DNA of 64,000 bases from Ladona fulva. Taxonomy: Eukaryota > Arthropoda > Insecta > Odonata > Libellulidae. The stretch covers positions 463,647 through 527,646 of the forward strand of contig KZ308710.1 in NCBI GenBank assembly GCA_000376725.2. Reading direction: 5' to 3'. The notes below the pieces were generated by a model. That model saw only the letters and a program-made list of their open reading frames with translations, did not search any database and was not told where the DNA came from. Shown in pieces: positions 25,415-36,679 of the stretch. Position 1 is the stretch's first letter; each line of letters starts with the position of its first letter. A program made the position numbers and the translations under genes.

Positions 25415-25519
25415 ATGCGGCCAAGGTCGATGGTCAGCGCACGTCCTCCGTGGGTGCGTTCGAACATTCTTTTCGAACGGAAGCGTAAACCGCCAACAGT
25501 GAATCACTTGTCCTCGTAG
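25415..25519 (+). CDS. Upstream ORF in gene 1 5' UTR
   Basis: A 34-codon ATG frame starts at 25415 (with an in-frame ATG at 25430) and stops with TAG at 25517-25519, about 160 nt before the main start. It is Arg/Pro-rich and shows no motif. It could lower translation of gene 1 if the 5' UTR is unspliced. There is no evidence that it is translated. Confidence 0.25.
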   Translation: MRPRSMVSARPPWVRSNILFERKRKPPTVNHLSS

Positions 25520-25574
25520 GATTGCATCTGCAAGTTGCCGAGAGAGGCGCTTCTCCGCGCGGATTGGGAGAAGT

Positions 25575-25586
25575 GGGGAAAACCCC
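25575..25586. promoter_or_regulatory. kappaB-like site in gene 1 leader
   Basis: GGGGAAAACCCC; its - strand contains GGGGTTTTCC, which fits the Rel/NF-kappaB consensus GGGRNWYYCC. It lies about 270 nt downstream of the predicted transcription start. One site could be chance. It would matter if gene 1 is an immune effector. Confidence 0.25.
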
Positions 25587-25676
25587 TTCTGGGAGGAGAA
25601 CTTGAGGATCCGGAGAGGGGAGAAGACAATATTACGGGACACAACCACTTTTCTCTATTCGTGGTGTTTGGAGTCC

Positions 25677-25755
25677 ATGAAGATGGGAGCCTTCGGCACT
25701 GCGGCGGCAGCCGTCTGCATGCTTCTGCTGGTTTTACCTTCGGAGTCCATAGCCG
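25677..25755 (+). CDS. Gene 1 exon 1: signal peptide of a Gly/His-rich secreted protein
   Basis: The ATG at 25677 (second ATG at 25683) opens a 26-codon exon with a textbook signal peptide: a short MKM start, then Ala/Leu/Val-rich VCMLLLVLP, then SESIA. The frame is open further upstream to 25602, but that part is charged and would bury the signal peptide, so 25677 is preferred. The exon ends after one base of codon 27 at a strong donor (G|GTAAG, intron from 25756). A phase-1 intron directly after the signal peptide is common in insect secreted-protein genes. The only downstream exon with a matching phase and a secreted-type product is at 35047. The piece carrying this exon has duplicated ends, so its placement relative to exon 2 is less certain than the exon itself. 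Confidence 0.7.
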
Positions 25756-26313
25756 GTAAGAGGAACAAGAGACGGTTAATCCGTGGCTTATTTGTCCTTG
25801 TATATACCATATGACTTCACAGAATCTTTATTTTAGCTTTCGATTCTTCCCTTTTTGAATTGAAAATATTGATAAGGAATATTGATAGATTGAATATGTT
25901 AGTTATTGTAATATTCTATTCTATCATGGATCAAAAATATGGGGTGATTAAAAATATTTTTTATCAACAGTGAAATCTTCTGTCGTGGATTTCATTTTAC
26001 CGTCATTATTAAGATTCTATTATATTCACGTTTGTTTTACTGTGGTTCATAAGCAACTAGCTGTTTCTTTAATACTTCAAGAAATACTGAACATTCGTTT
26101 GTGCAGTATTATCAAATTTGAGAAAGTGGATTTTCGCATTATGGTTAATCTCTTTCTTAACTTGCTTATCCGTGTACATTCTTTTGCGATAATTTATCTA
26201 TTAAATCTCATATTTAGTATATTGGGTAATATTTTCTGTTCAATCGATTTCATTGTGAATTTAGCCAAAACGTCGAACTCGTTAGTTAAACCGCTAATTT
26301 CGCTTAAAGTAAC

Positions 26314-27207
26314 GAATAGTAAAAGTAATATTTTGAATAACCACAAAACAAATATATTTTGGAAATAAGACTAGTATCAGTTATCTATCTAGCTATATAT
26401 CTATATAATCTATCTATCTACACAATACAATATATCTATACTACTTCTATTTCTTTTTTTTTGGAAATTATGAGTAGTAAGACACAAGGCAAATTGGAAA
26501 TCATGCCCAAAAGGTAAACAGTATTAAGTACAATCAGTGGAAGGAACGAAAAGGCGAAGAGAAAAAAATAATTTTTCCAGTACTTTTTGTCGCCTAATTC
26601 AAGAAGTATACTAACCTGAACATCTTCATATCATTCCAGAGGATGATCATTTCCAAAGATTGCTTTATAATTCATGGATTATCACAGTGGAGAAATTGCT
26701 TTCCAAATAGGAATTTAATGTAAAAAGATAAAGTTTAAATCAGTCGCAGTAACCTGCTGGTAATCAGTTCTTATTGATGCTAGAGATAAAGCTCGTCAAT
26801 AACATGGAATATCCACAATTCTTCTTCCCCATTCGTTACCAATGGTGTACCAAAATATCGCAGTTGTAACGTATACAAAAGTCCCATCAATATCTCTCTT
26901 GAAGTTTTGAGTGATTTCTAGTCGAAGTTATTTGTTTTCAAATAAATTATGTATACATGTGTTAGTCAACTCTAACTAACACATTTTTCTATGAAACTCT
27001 CTCGCTTTTTCACTTTAAAAATATACCATTTGTGTTAAACAGCTGCTTTTCAGAAACTCGTATATTTATTCATGCATTGCTAATGAAATGGTGTTAACTG
27101 CATTACAATGTTCCATAATTACTCAGAAAAATAAGTTTTCAATATCATACTTTGAAGTTCTTAAAATTTATTAAGATCTTTCCCAAAGAGAGACCCTACG
27201 CAATGAC
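26314..27207. repeat. 894-bp direct repeat, second copy
   Basis: Identical as far as seen to 23201-24094. It ends exactly at the gap base 27208. The pair brackets the gene 1 promoter and exon 1. Confidence 0.85.
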
Positions 27208-27208
27208 N
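27208..27208. other. Assembly gap (single n)
   Basis: The next piece (27209-30419) also begins and ends with the same sequence. Confidence 0.9.
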
Positions 27209-27489
27209 ACCAATTCGAAAATAGTATAGCGGGTGTACGTGGCTGAGTATTCTGTTACTGTTACAAAATAGTGAGTTGTCACGCGTCGAATAGTTCGTGT
27301 GCCAATAAGATAAAAAATATGAAAAAACAGCGATTCGCTGTGGAAAAAAAAACAATGAAAAACCCATTTATATATTGTGCGTGGATACTTAAAAGCAATT
27401 GTTCTAAATCTAAATATAATAGTCATATAATTTTCAAATGTCATGTCCTGAAATGTCTGAAATTAAAATTAATGAACAGAAGAAGTTCC
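27209..27489. repeat. 281-bp direct repeat, first copy
   Basis: Matches 30139-30419 at offset 2930. Both lie at the extreme ends of the piece between gaps 27208 and 30420. This is most easily explained as an assembly overlap. Confidence 0.85.
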
Positions 27490-29677
27490 TTTCACAACTT
27501 ACCACCGAAAGGTTTAAAAATTTGCATGTCGTTTTCAAATATTTCAAAATAGGCTTTGGTGACTAACTTGTAAACAAAACGCAATACTCAACATTTTTTA
27601 TGTGGACATTTCTTTGATAATTCACTATCCACAAACTCTAAAATTTACGAATCCGATGTAAGCCAGGTTTCCGAAAAAAAGATCAAATCGGTAATTTCCG
27701 TTAAGTTAAACCTAAGAGATTCAAGTTAGGAATACTCGTACAATTAATTACAAAGAGCAATAATGAATATAGAAAAGCTCCGTTTCAGTGAACAACAGCT
27801 CGAGAAGTTACATCCTCACAATGTGAGCAACAACAGTGTAAATTTAAATTTGATGCAAAGTAAATCGCATATTTCCGGTTCGGTGCGGAAGCTCTTAATA
27901 TTTAAGTACGTTGATAACTAATAGAATGAAGATAATGCATAAAAACTCGATAAAATTTAATCATTTTCATAGATGAAATGATATCCCCTTTTCCTTTACC
28001 CTGCACCAAGAATCTTTAATCGGCCACTTCCGGGAGTAAATTCAGAAAAACAATTTCCAACCTTTTACAATATATCTGCGTAAATTAAAGCAATGAAATG
28101 CGAAAGTGCAGCCTTCTAGACTTTTAAACGCCAATTTATATTCTTTTGTGCGCATGAAAACTCGGATTCTCCAACTGTCATGCTAATTCATTCTTACTTC
28201 TGTGTCATTTGTGGAGGAAATTCTGCAATTAAAAGTTGAATTTGTATAATTGTCTTGTCATGGAATTCACGCACACTCTTCGTGACGATTGGAATATCCC
28301 CCACTTCCTCATAGCAGTTGCTGTTTTCGGGTAACTTAAAATTTTCCCTTTCATTTCACAAACAAAAATTTTCAAGCAATCATTTTCCCTTTTGCAAAAT
28401 ATTTTCTCTTTTCTTCTATCTTTCCTTAATTAGCTTTATTATAAAAAATGCCATGGATTCTTATATGGTTCGCTAACTCAATGACAACTCTTTAATAACT
28501 TTTCTTAGAAGAAGGAGTTAACCTATGCTTCATAAAATTATCAATCAATTTAAATTCATCCACTGACAGTGATCATATCTAACTTTTAACTTTACTCAAA
28601 TGTTTACATTTAAAATTATTGAATTTCCTCCGGAACGAATTCTGGTAGAAAAGGATAACCTTCCTCGAACAAAAACTCAGACACTAAATGAGTAAATGTT
28701 TCGATATTCTCATCGGGCAAGAAAATGTATAGATCATTTTAACTTCCTCATTGTTGTCAGTTGTTTTTTGCAATCCATAAACTTAAATTTCGTGTCATAG
28801 TTGCTCTTTCTTTTCCTTGAAATGTGGTTCTCATACGTGGAATAATTTTTATAATTTTATAATATAAAGGTTGTCCCTTGCGTATTTGCGTATTGCATAT
28901 TTTCACAATGTTATAGTAATCCTGATATACTTCTTATTTCCGATTTTATCCCATCTTCTCTTTAGCTATCGAGGATATAAGAACCGATTCACAACTCTCC
29001 ACTACACCCATAGTTTCTGTCCACGCGTATATACGCTCACAAAAATGCAATCAACAAAATGATACGTTCCGATAGAAGATAATTTGATTAGCATTGTCAG
29101 GTTATATTCATCCTTGACCTTTACGAAGTGGTTGGCCTTGACAATTTTGTTTCATCCCTTCAACGCAACATCTCACCATCACTGTTATCAATTTATCTCC
29201 TCAGAGAATCTAATGCCGCGGCAGATTAATGGGCCGTAAAGAAATAGTGGTGGATCCCTGAAGTTGGGATTCATAAGGTGACCACTCCCACCTTTCCGAA
29301 ACATCTTCCGGTTTAGCATACGAGGAACAGGCTCCAATGCTGCCAAAACCCGATGGTTGAAATGAGACTTCAGGCAATAAATTATCAGAGATTTCGGAAT
29401 ATTCCCCGTGTTGGAAAAAGGCATAACTTGAGATGTAAATACCAGTTATTTATAAACACGTAAGAGATAGACATGATACGTGCTCTTGACGATATAGCTC
29501 CATATACTCTGAAGAATGGCCTGCAGCTGATAAGTAAAGGAATTATTTTAGGTTATCATTAAACTCGAATAACTATAATTTTCCCTCTGAAAACGCATAT
29601 TTAGAAGTCTGTATTTCAAAAAAATAATTATCCGAACTGACTGAAGTAATTATATCTATTATTGATATTGACGTCTT

Positions 29678-29772
29678 AATAATTGAGATATCTTATAGAA
29701 TATTCAGCAAAAAGATCATTGAGTTCATTATTATGTCATTTTACATATTGGCATCAAGCTCATATTATCACC
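29678..29772. repeat. 95-bp block repeated after the gap
   Basis: Matches 30421-30515 at offset 743. The second copy is the start of the contig after gap 30420, so the two pieces probably overlap here. Confidence 0.85.
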
Positions 29773-30138
29773 ATTAAGGATTTCGCTCTTATGTTTGGTA
29801 AGGATTTTATGTGATATAATAGGATTCCCGAAATATAAAAGATTTTTCTTCTTTTCTAGAAGCAGATGAATCACTATCGAGTTATATTTTAAATTCATAC
29901 ATGATATTGATTTCAGAGTAATTTTATATTCCAAAATAGTGTTTACAACTAAACACTCATTCTGAAATTTGTCGCATCTGGCTGTCACAGATAATAATCA
30001 CGGAATCGATATCCATATCTTTTAGTAACTATTAAACTTCCTCTGCTTCTCCTTTTCCAGCCAAAACACAATCTTTAAACACTCTACTATGATATTTTAA
30101 AGAATGAAACTAATATTGACAATTCAGAATGTTTAGAA

Positions 30139-30419
30139 ACCAATTCGAAAATAGTATAGCGGGTGTACGTGGCTGAGTATTCTGTTACTGTTACAAAATA
30201 GTGAGTTGTCACGCGTCGAATAGTTCGTGTGCCAATAAGATAAAAAATATGAAAAAACAGCGATTCGCTGTGGAAAAAAAAACAATGAAAAACCCATTTA
30301 TATATTGTGCGTGGATACTTAAAAGCAATTGTTCTAAATCTAAATATAATAGTCATATAATTTTCAAATGTCATGTCCTGAAATGTCTGAAATTAAAATT
30401 AATGAACAGAAGAAGTTCC
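30139..30419. repeat. 281-bp direct repeat, second copy
   Basis: Copy of 27209-27489, running up to the gap base 30420. Confidence 0.85.
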
Positions 30420-30420
30420 N
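30420..30420. other. Assembly gap (single n)
   Basis: Flanked on the left by the 281-bp repeat and on the right by the 95-bp repeat. Confidence 0.9.
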
Positions 30421-30515
30421 AATAATTGAGATATCTTATAGAATATTCAGCAAAAAGATCATTGAGTTCATTATTATGTCATTTTACATATTGGCATCAA
30501 GCTCATATTATCACC
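30421..30515. repeat. 95-bp block, second copy
   Basis: Repeats 29678-29772, then diverges. Confidence 0.85.
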
Positions 30516-33500
30516 TCCTCAGAAATAATGATAAATGTCTTTATTTGGGTAAAATTGAGACTTCAGATTTTGGTTTCGAAGGAAATGTATCCTTCTTAAA
30601 GTAAGAAAAGGATATCCGTATTCATAACACATTTCAAGAATTGAAATGCGGTGGTTTCTTCGGTGTTTGGGTCCCTAGGCGATATATTATCATTCGCTAA
30701 CTGCGGTCCTAGCTTCCGCTTCCTCAACGTTTAGTGTTTGATAAAAAATAATTAGGGAGGTATTGCGACACGAATGAGGAGAAGTATATACCGGAAGCAG
30801 TCGAATTTCCAGCCTCAGGGTATAGCCACATAGGCGCGTTTTACGCAGAGCTCTTTGCTGTCTAAAATCTAGTGATAGCTATGACATCTTCATGTTCCAG
30901 CTTTACGGCTCATCGTTTTCACAGCCGGATTAACATTTTTTTCTAATCTAAAATAAAGAGAATCTTCAGTGTAACTTTCCTTGAAATTAAATATTCAGTA
31001 TTAAATATAACCATTTACATATTAAAATATTAATTACTTTTACCTACAACTGGTGAGCACCATACTTTAAAATTCGCCATATTATTCCAATTCCAATACG
31101 TCAGATACATCATAAACTAGTAAAACATACATCATAAATAGTCAAACCGTTGAGGTTCCATGGAAAAATGTGCATTTTATACCCTACATGTAGTATTATA
31201 TAAATTGAAATTCTTGCGGGCATGGCCTTCTTTCAGTGCTTAGAGATAGTATATTATGTATCTCTAGATCAGGAGTAACTTTAAATATTTAATATCTCAC
31301 GGTTAATCATACTTTTGAATTTCTCGTTTCCTAACTAACCTAAGCTAAAGGCTCCCGCAGGTCAAGATATTGCAATATTGATTTATTTTTTATTTATGAT
31401 TTATTTACCGGTAAATGAAATAATACGACGAAGCAACTAAGGAGCTTATTTCAAGGAAACTTAAGAATGTGAAAAATCGTAGGCGTATCTGAATTCCCTT
31501 GAAATTTCAAATCATTATAATCATCTTCTTTCTCTGGCGAAGTAAACATCGTGTGGACGAGGGAAGGCCTTCAAAAAGGAAGGAAATTGGCGATCATTTC
31601 CTCGATCAGAAACTCAGCTTGTCATTCGCTTGGACATTTCTCAGTGGGAGAAAAATTCCTCCTTTTTAGAATATCCATGAAATCCATTCCCTTCCCGATT
31701 ACATCATCGTCTAAATGTATTTGAGGTTGCGGTGAACCGGCTTAACTCTCTATGCCTAACTTCCGCTGTTTACTTACGACAGTTTCCTGCATAAAAAATT
31801 CCATCCCCTATCTTCCCGTTTAAGATGCATGATGTTTCTGATGGGATACATCTCTGAAGTGTTACCGAAGTTTTGGTTAAATGATCGTAAATATTTCGGA
31901 TGCATTTAGAATTCAGATTCAAGGATCAGTCAATTATGAAATGATTTTGATTCAGATTTGCTTCACGTTCAGTTTTAATGTGAATTTAGCGAAAAAAAAC
32001 TCTGAGTGCCTTGTCTAAGTTCAGAAACAGTGCCCATATATTATAGATCTCTATTTATAAATCCCTATTCTCAACTTGTTTTCAAAAATTTCTATTAAAA
32101 ATGAGAATATTTCATTTTATTGGGATAAATATGCCCATTTATAAGCATTTTGATTTTTGAAACGATATTTCCCGAGAACTAATCTTGCTAGGAATGAAAA
32201 CTATTATAAAGTCGACTATAAAATGCGATTTTATATGCATACATAACGCAATATATTACGTTTTAATTTAATTTTTAAAGTGATAATTTCAACTGAACCC
32301 TTTCAGGTATTCAGGGAAAGGTTACGGATAACTTTGGAATTTTAACTCGATGATAAGAGACTTTCCAGCTACCTTTCGTCTTTCAAAGGTTATGATATAT
32401 ATCGTGTTTTCCAATTATCATTTGTATCTTCGTGAAAAAGCATAGCATCATCGTACGAAGAATTTTCCTTGTCTCTCGTGAATAAAGCGCATTTTATAGG
32501 AATAAGGAAACGAAATTGTGATGAGAGCGTAATAAGCCGCGTCACATTTCAAAGTGGATAAAGCATCTTATATACAGAATGGCACATTGAATCATCAAAG
32601 CATGAGCAAACTCTCACACGAGGGGTTGAAGCATAGCGAAAGTCTTTGGTTTTGACATCATTTTCTTAAATAAACTTCATTGCGTCGTATACGCTTCTCA
32701 AGCTTACCGAGGATGTAACTATGTTTACAAAAATTCTTGGGGAAATAAAATTTGTCCGATGCGTTCCTTAGCGAACTCAGCAATAACAATTTTAGATAAC
32801 AGCCTGGTAAGCTTTGTTTGTGCCATGAATCTTAGAATCGTATTCACAGCAGTGTAACTTGTTTGAATTTTGATCAAAAAGCTACCAGAATTAATTTTAC
32901 TTGACTCCGGAATTAAAAAAGAAAAATTCGCTTCAAATGAATATTATTAGAAACGACAGGATAATGGTTACTTATTTATGCTCTTTTGATCGAATCTAAA
33001 TTATCTCTTGTCTTCAAATTATGATGTCAAAAATATTTCCGCAGCCCTTTCTCTCGACCAGCATACTCCAGCAAAAGGATTCTAGATTCCAGCCATCGCT
33101 TCTACTTCCACCATGGTTTAAAGTATTCAGTTGCTGATTTAATTTTATCAGTCATCTGAAAGTTAACCTTATAACAGCATTAAACTTGGAACATGTATAA
33201 AACAGAACTAAAAAGTCGTTTTGTGATACTTTTTAGGATTACGATAGTGGGGTAAAATGCACATTATAATTTCCTAATCGAAAATCCATCAAATTTGCGA
33301 TGAAATTACTGTCCCGAAATTTTCTAAGTGACTTCTGTTGTTCTGCTTTTTAATGATGCCAGTACAATAGCGTTGTTTACCTCGGGGTTAGCTAGGTTAT
33401 TAAATAGAATTACCCTTCAAGACGATAAATTTTACTGAATACTATTCCTTTCTCTCTATTTTAGTTAAAGTTTTTCAATTCAATTTAAAATGAAGATAAG

Positions 33501-33689
33501 ACGGTACAATTAATAATAAAGCAATATTCTATGAATGAAGATATGTTTATCGTGATGGATGTTATACTTTGAAGAATATTGCACATAAATATCCTCTCTT
33601 TGTTATTTCGACTTTTTGCTGCATTTTGGAGAAACGATGCCCATTTACGTTAGAGAAAATTAAGTCTTCATTCCGGCTGGCTGATGATC

Positions 33690-33850
33690 ACACAGATGAA
33701 TGCTGACAAGTTGACGAATTTTGGTTTTGGTATCAATTTTTATACCCGGATGGCCTTCCTGTCGCTAACCCATTCCACCGAGTTCGAACCCATGACCGAT
33801 TCCACCATAGGCGAGCGTGTTACCAACTGTGCTTATCGGGAGCCCTTCCT
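33690..33850 (-). repeat. tRNA-derived SINE in gene 1 intron
   Basis: On the - strand, AGTTGGTAACACGCTCGCC gives the A-box region and GGGTTCGAACTCGG the B box (plus coordinates about 33782-33835), with correct tRNA-like spacing. This is followed by GCGACAGGAAGGCCATCCGG and ATAAAA. The ACAGGAAGG-CATCCGG block is a recurrent motif at the tRNA/body junction of animal SINEs. The opposite-strand frame at 33684-33923 is a shadow of it. Confidence 0.65.
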
Positions 33851-35046
33851 GTTAGATGCGAATGCAGAGGAAAAAGTTTCTGCATGCCCTCATTCCGTTG
33901 TCAAAAACCACACACTTATTTAGTCATGATGCGTCACGCGACTTCGACCAATCGCTTGGTCTAATCATGAGCCATAGCTTTTTTTTACTTATTTTCCTCT
34001 CAATTTTAAAAGGAGTGCTTTTAAGTCTTCTGCCATCTCTTCCAACCAGTAAAATGTTGATGAAACTTTTACCCCGCTAATGGCGAGAGAAGGTTTCAGA
34101 ATGTTTACTCGAACATTTATTAGTATATTGTAAAGCATACACGGTCGGAAAATAAAGTTTCGAAAACTATATTTGCAAAGTCTGTATATGGTGTGATATT
34201 TTGAGAAGTTAATGTGAGAAGTTAAGAGAGACTTTTCATTTTTCATTCTCTCCATAAATGTGGTAGGTAGTATAATATTTTATACAACTATTATAGTGTA
34301 TAATATATATAATATAGTAGGTATAATATTTTTGACTATTAAAACATAACTGAATAACGGTATAACCTTTAACACAAAAATTAACCATTTATAATTTTAT
34401 GATTATCACTGAGTAAGTGACTATAGTTTATTCGAGAGAGTGTAACAAGATTCTAGGCTGCCGATTACGGATGCTCTATTTAACACCAAAGAATTATATA
34501 AAATCCTCTTCCAGGAATCAAATTGCAAATAAGAAAGCATACTGGGTGAATAAAATCTCACGCAAAGAATATTTCGAACAATTGATTCATTTCTAGATAA
34601 TTAGCAGAAAGATGTTTTCGGATTTAGATATTTTATGTATCCGGTAAAGTTGCAAACTTAAGCATCTTTACCAACAAATTCTGCCTTCAATACCTTACTG
34701 CCTTTAATACTTTACAGTAGAAATGTTGCTCGGAATTATATTTCAGAATTAAAACCATTGGATTATGTTACGGTGGAAAAAGATATTGGCTTCAGAATAC
34801 GTTATAATTTTAATTATTAAGACTACCCTTACGTAACAATTGATACTTAATCCCTAAAAGAAGAATTTTGCATGGGTCAAACTCTTTCTCAAATGGTTGC
34901 GATTAGATATTTTAAAATAATAAAAGCTCAAAACTTGTAAGGCAAATTGCTGTTAAGTTTTCAAGTTGTCATCAGCCATAAAAACTGCGGGTTGTGACCA
35001 CTCTGTACTTTTTCATTATGATCTCATAGCTCTTCCCTGTTTACAG

Positions 35047-36218
35047 GTCATTTTCGATTCCGAAGAGATGCCCCTGCACCCTCAGACTCTGGGGACCTCT
35101 CCCCTCGCTTCGGATTACTGAATGGAGTGAGGAAACTAATCAAACCGTATGAGCCCCAACCTGAAGGCCATGGCTTCGCTGCAGGAGGTCCGCTCTTAGG
35201 ACTAACGGCCGGAATTGCTTCAGCAGCGTCCAAGGGGGTCCAAAGCGTAGCATCTGCTTTAGGAGCCGCTGCGGGATACAAACCAGGACCATTCGTTCCA
35301 GGAATGGGAGGGTTCGGTGGACCAGGAGGCTATTCAGGTTATAGACCCCAAGGGCACGGACCCCAAGGATATGGTGGAGGTCACGGAGGCTATGGAGGAC
35401 ATGGAGGTTACGGGAGTCAAGGTGGATATCATGGCCATGGTGGGCACGGACATGGTGGATATGAGGGTCACGGCGGCCATGGACATGGTGGATACGGGGG
35501 CCAGGGTGGTCATGGACATGGTGGATATGAAGGTCACGGCGGTCATGGACATGGTGGATATGAAGGCCATGGTGGCCAAGGTGGTTATGGTGGCCATGGA
35601 GGCCAAGGTTATCGTCCTCATGGTAAGCCCCATGGCGGTGGTCATGGTGGTGGTTATGGTGGTGGTCATGGCGGTGGTCATGGCGGTGGGTATGGACCTC
35701 ACGGAAAACCGTGGCACGGAGGTCAAGGTGGTCACGGGGGACCCAACTGTGACAAGAACAAAGGAGGGCACGGACACGGTGGTGGTCATGGAGGACATGG
35801 AGTAGATGGCCATGGAGAAGGAGGAATCGGAGGTCAAGGAGAAGGTCATGGAGCTGGAGGTCATGGCGGAGTTCATGGTGGAGGTCATGGAGCAGGGGTT
35901 GGAGGTCACGGAGGAATCGGTGGACACGGAGGAATTGGTGGTCATGGTGGAGGACACGGAGGCGGAGCGGGTGCTTCGTCGTCCGCTGGTGCCTCTGCCT
36001 CTTCTGGAGGCCATGGTGGCCATGGATCTTCCAGTTCTTCGGCCTCGAGCTCATCGTCTGCTGGTGGCGCTTTGGGGGGTGGCGATGATGGAGACCCGAT
36101 TCCTGGACAAGACTTTGATCTCATTGGCGACGTCAGATTCGGTCCGGAAGATAGATCAGCCCCTATCAAGAGGAAAGCCTCAGTGGATTCTGATGCGATA
36201 GCTTTTCCTGATGACTGA
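35047..36218 (+). CDS. Gene 1 exon 2: Gly/His-rich secreted protein, main body
   Basis: The exon follows a good acceptor (TTCCCTGTTTACAG). It completes the split Gly codon and adds 389 residues to TGA at 36216, giving about 416 aa with exon 1. The mature N-terminus is GHFRFRRDAPAP, with a furin-like RFRR after a few residues. A non-repetitive Ala/Gly-rich segment follows (LLGLTAGIASAASKG onward). The core is Gly/His/Tyr, including four tandem 11-residue units of the HGHGGYEGHGG type, encoded by 33-bp repeats at about 35448-35579. Later come GHGG blocks, one Cys (GPNCDKN), Ser/Ala-rich linkers and an acidic tail ending AFPDD. It is likely extracellular. A structural protein (cuticle, silk, chorion), metal-binding His-rich protein or Gly-rich antimicrobial precursor are all possible. 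The other frames open across this exon are shadows of its biased composition. Confidence 0.8.
35448..35579 (+). repeat. 33-bp coding tandem repeat, four units
   Basis: Each unit starts GGACATGGTGGATA and encodes one HGHGGYxGxGG unit. The third and fourth units are the most alike, which suggests recent slippage or unequal crossover. Confidence 0.75.
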
Positions 36219-36652
36219 TCTGATTAGTGATATTTGCCATTACGAGATTTCTGCCAGCATATTTTATCGTGCCAGACATTTTTATGCCCGTGAGTGCCTG
36301 CTCATATTTTGTGAGCTTTAGAAGTGAATCCTTTTTCCAAGATGCTTTCTCGGGAACAGTCGGATACGATGGGATGAAGAAAATGAACCTGAGTTGTGAC
36401 AATTAATATATCATGCATCCAAAACTTGAGGTTTTCCTCTATATCACATCCACCTTTCATTGAATTCGCCTTAAAATGTTACTGTTAGTCCTTTGGGGGT
36501 GGTTCATCCCAAGTTAATTCTTATTATCTTCATCTGATTTTTGTATAAAAGAAGAATATATGCTCACTAATTTCATTTCATGTAACCTATAAAAAAGATA
36601 AGGAAGTTGGAAAGAAGATTGTTTTCTACCTACTATCGGTAGGAAAACGTGC

Positions 36653-36658
36653 AATAAA
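36653..36658 (+). terminator. Poly(A) signal of gene 1
   Basis: AATAAA, 435 nt after the stop codon, followed by a T-rich stretch. The preceding 36619-36650 can form a hairpin (TTTTCTACC/GGTAGGAAAA). Confidence 0.5.
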
Positions 36659-36679
36659 TTTTTTTATGTCACAATCTGC

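Larger units (their letters stand above)
25756..35046 (+). other. Gene 1 intron (gap-ridden)
   Basis: The apparent length is 9.3 kb, from GTAAGA to CCCTGTTTACAG. It contains gaps at 27208 and 30420, duplicated contig ends and a SINE (33690-33850), so its true length is uncertain. No further exon was recognised. The stretches 30516-33689 and 33851-35000 are AT-rich with no recognisable feature, apart from a TATAAT-rich patch at about 34260-34330. Confidence 0.6.

Noticed and set aside
23201..27207. LTR retrotransposon (894-bp direct repeats as LTRs)
   Set aside because: Repeat edges coincide exactly with gap bases, lack TG...CA ends, primer-binding site and pol, and enclose a host-type promoter and exon. 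An assembly overlap is more likely.
33775..33840. tRNA gene on -
   Set aside because: Both internal boxes are present, but the acceptor stem does not pair and a SINE-type body follows directly.
35140..36054. 304-codon and 229-codon open frames on the - strand over gene 1 exon 2
   Set aside because: They are antisense shadows of Gly/His codons (GGN, CAY give His/Pro/Thr/Met-rich translations) with no start context or domains. The + frame has splice, signal-peptide and poly(A) support.
35317..36201. Met/Val-rich + strand frames inside gene 1 exon 2
   Set aside because: These are the +1/+2 shifted readings of the Gly/His repeat and lack any independent start or splice logic.
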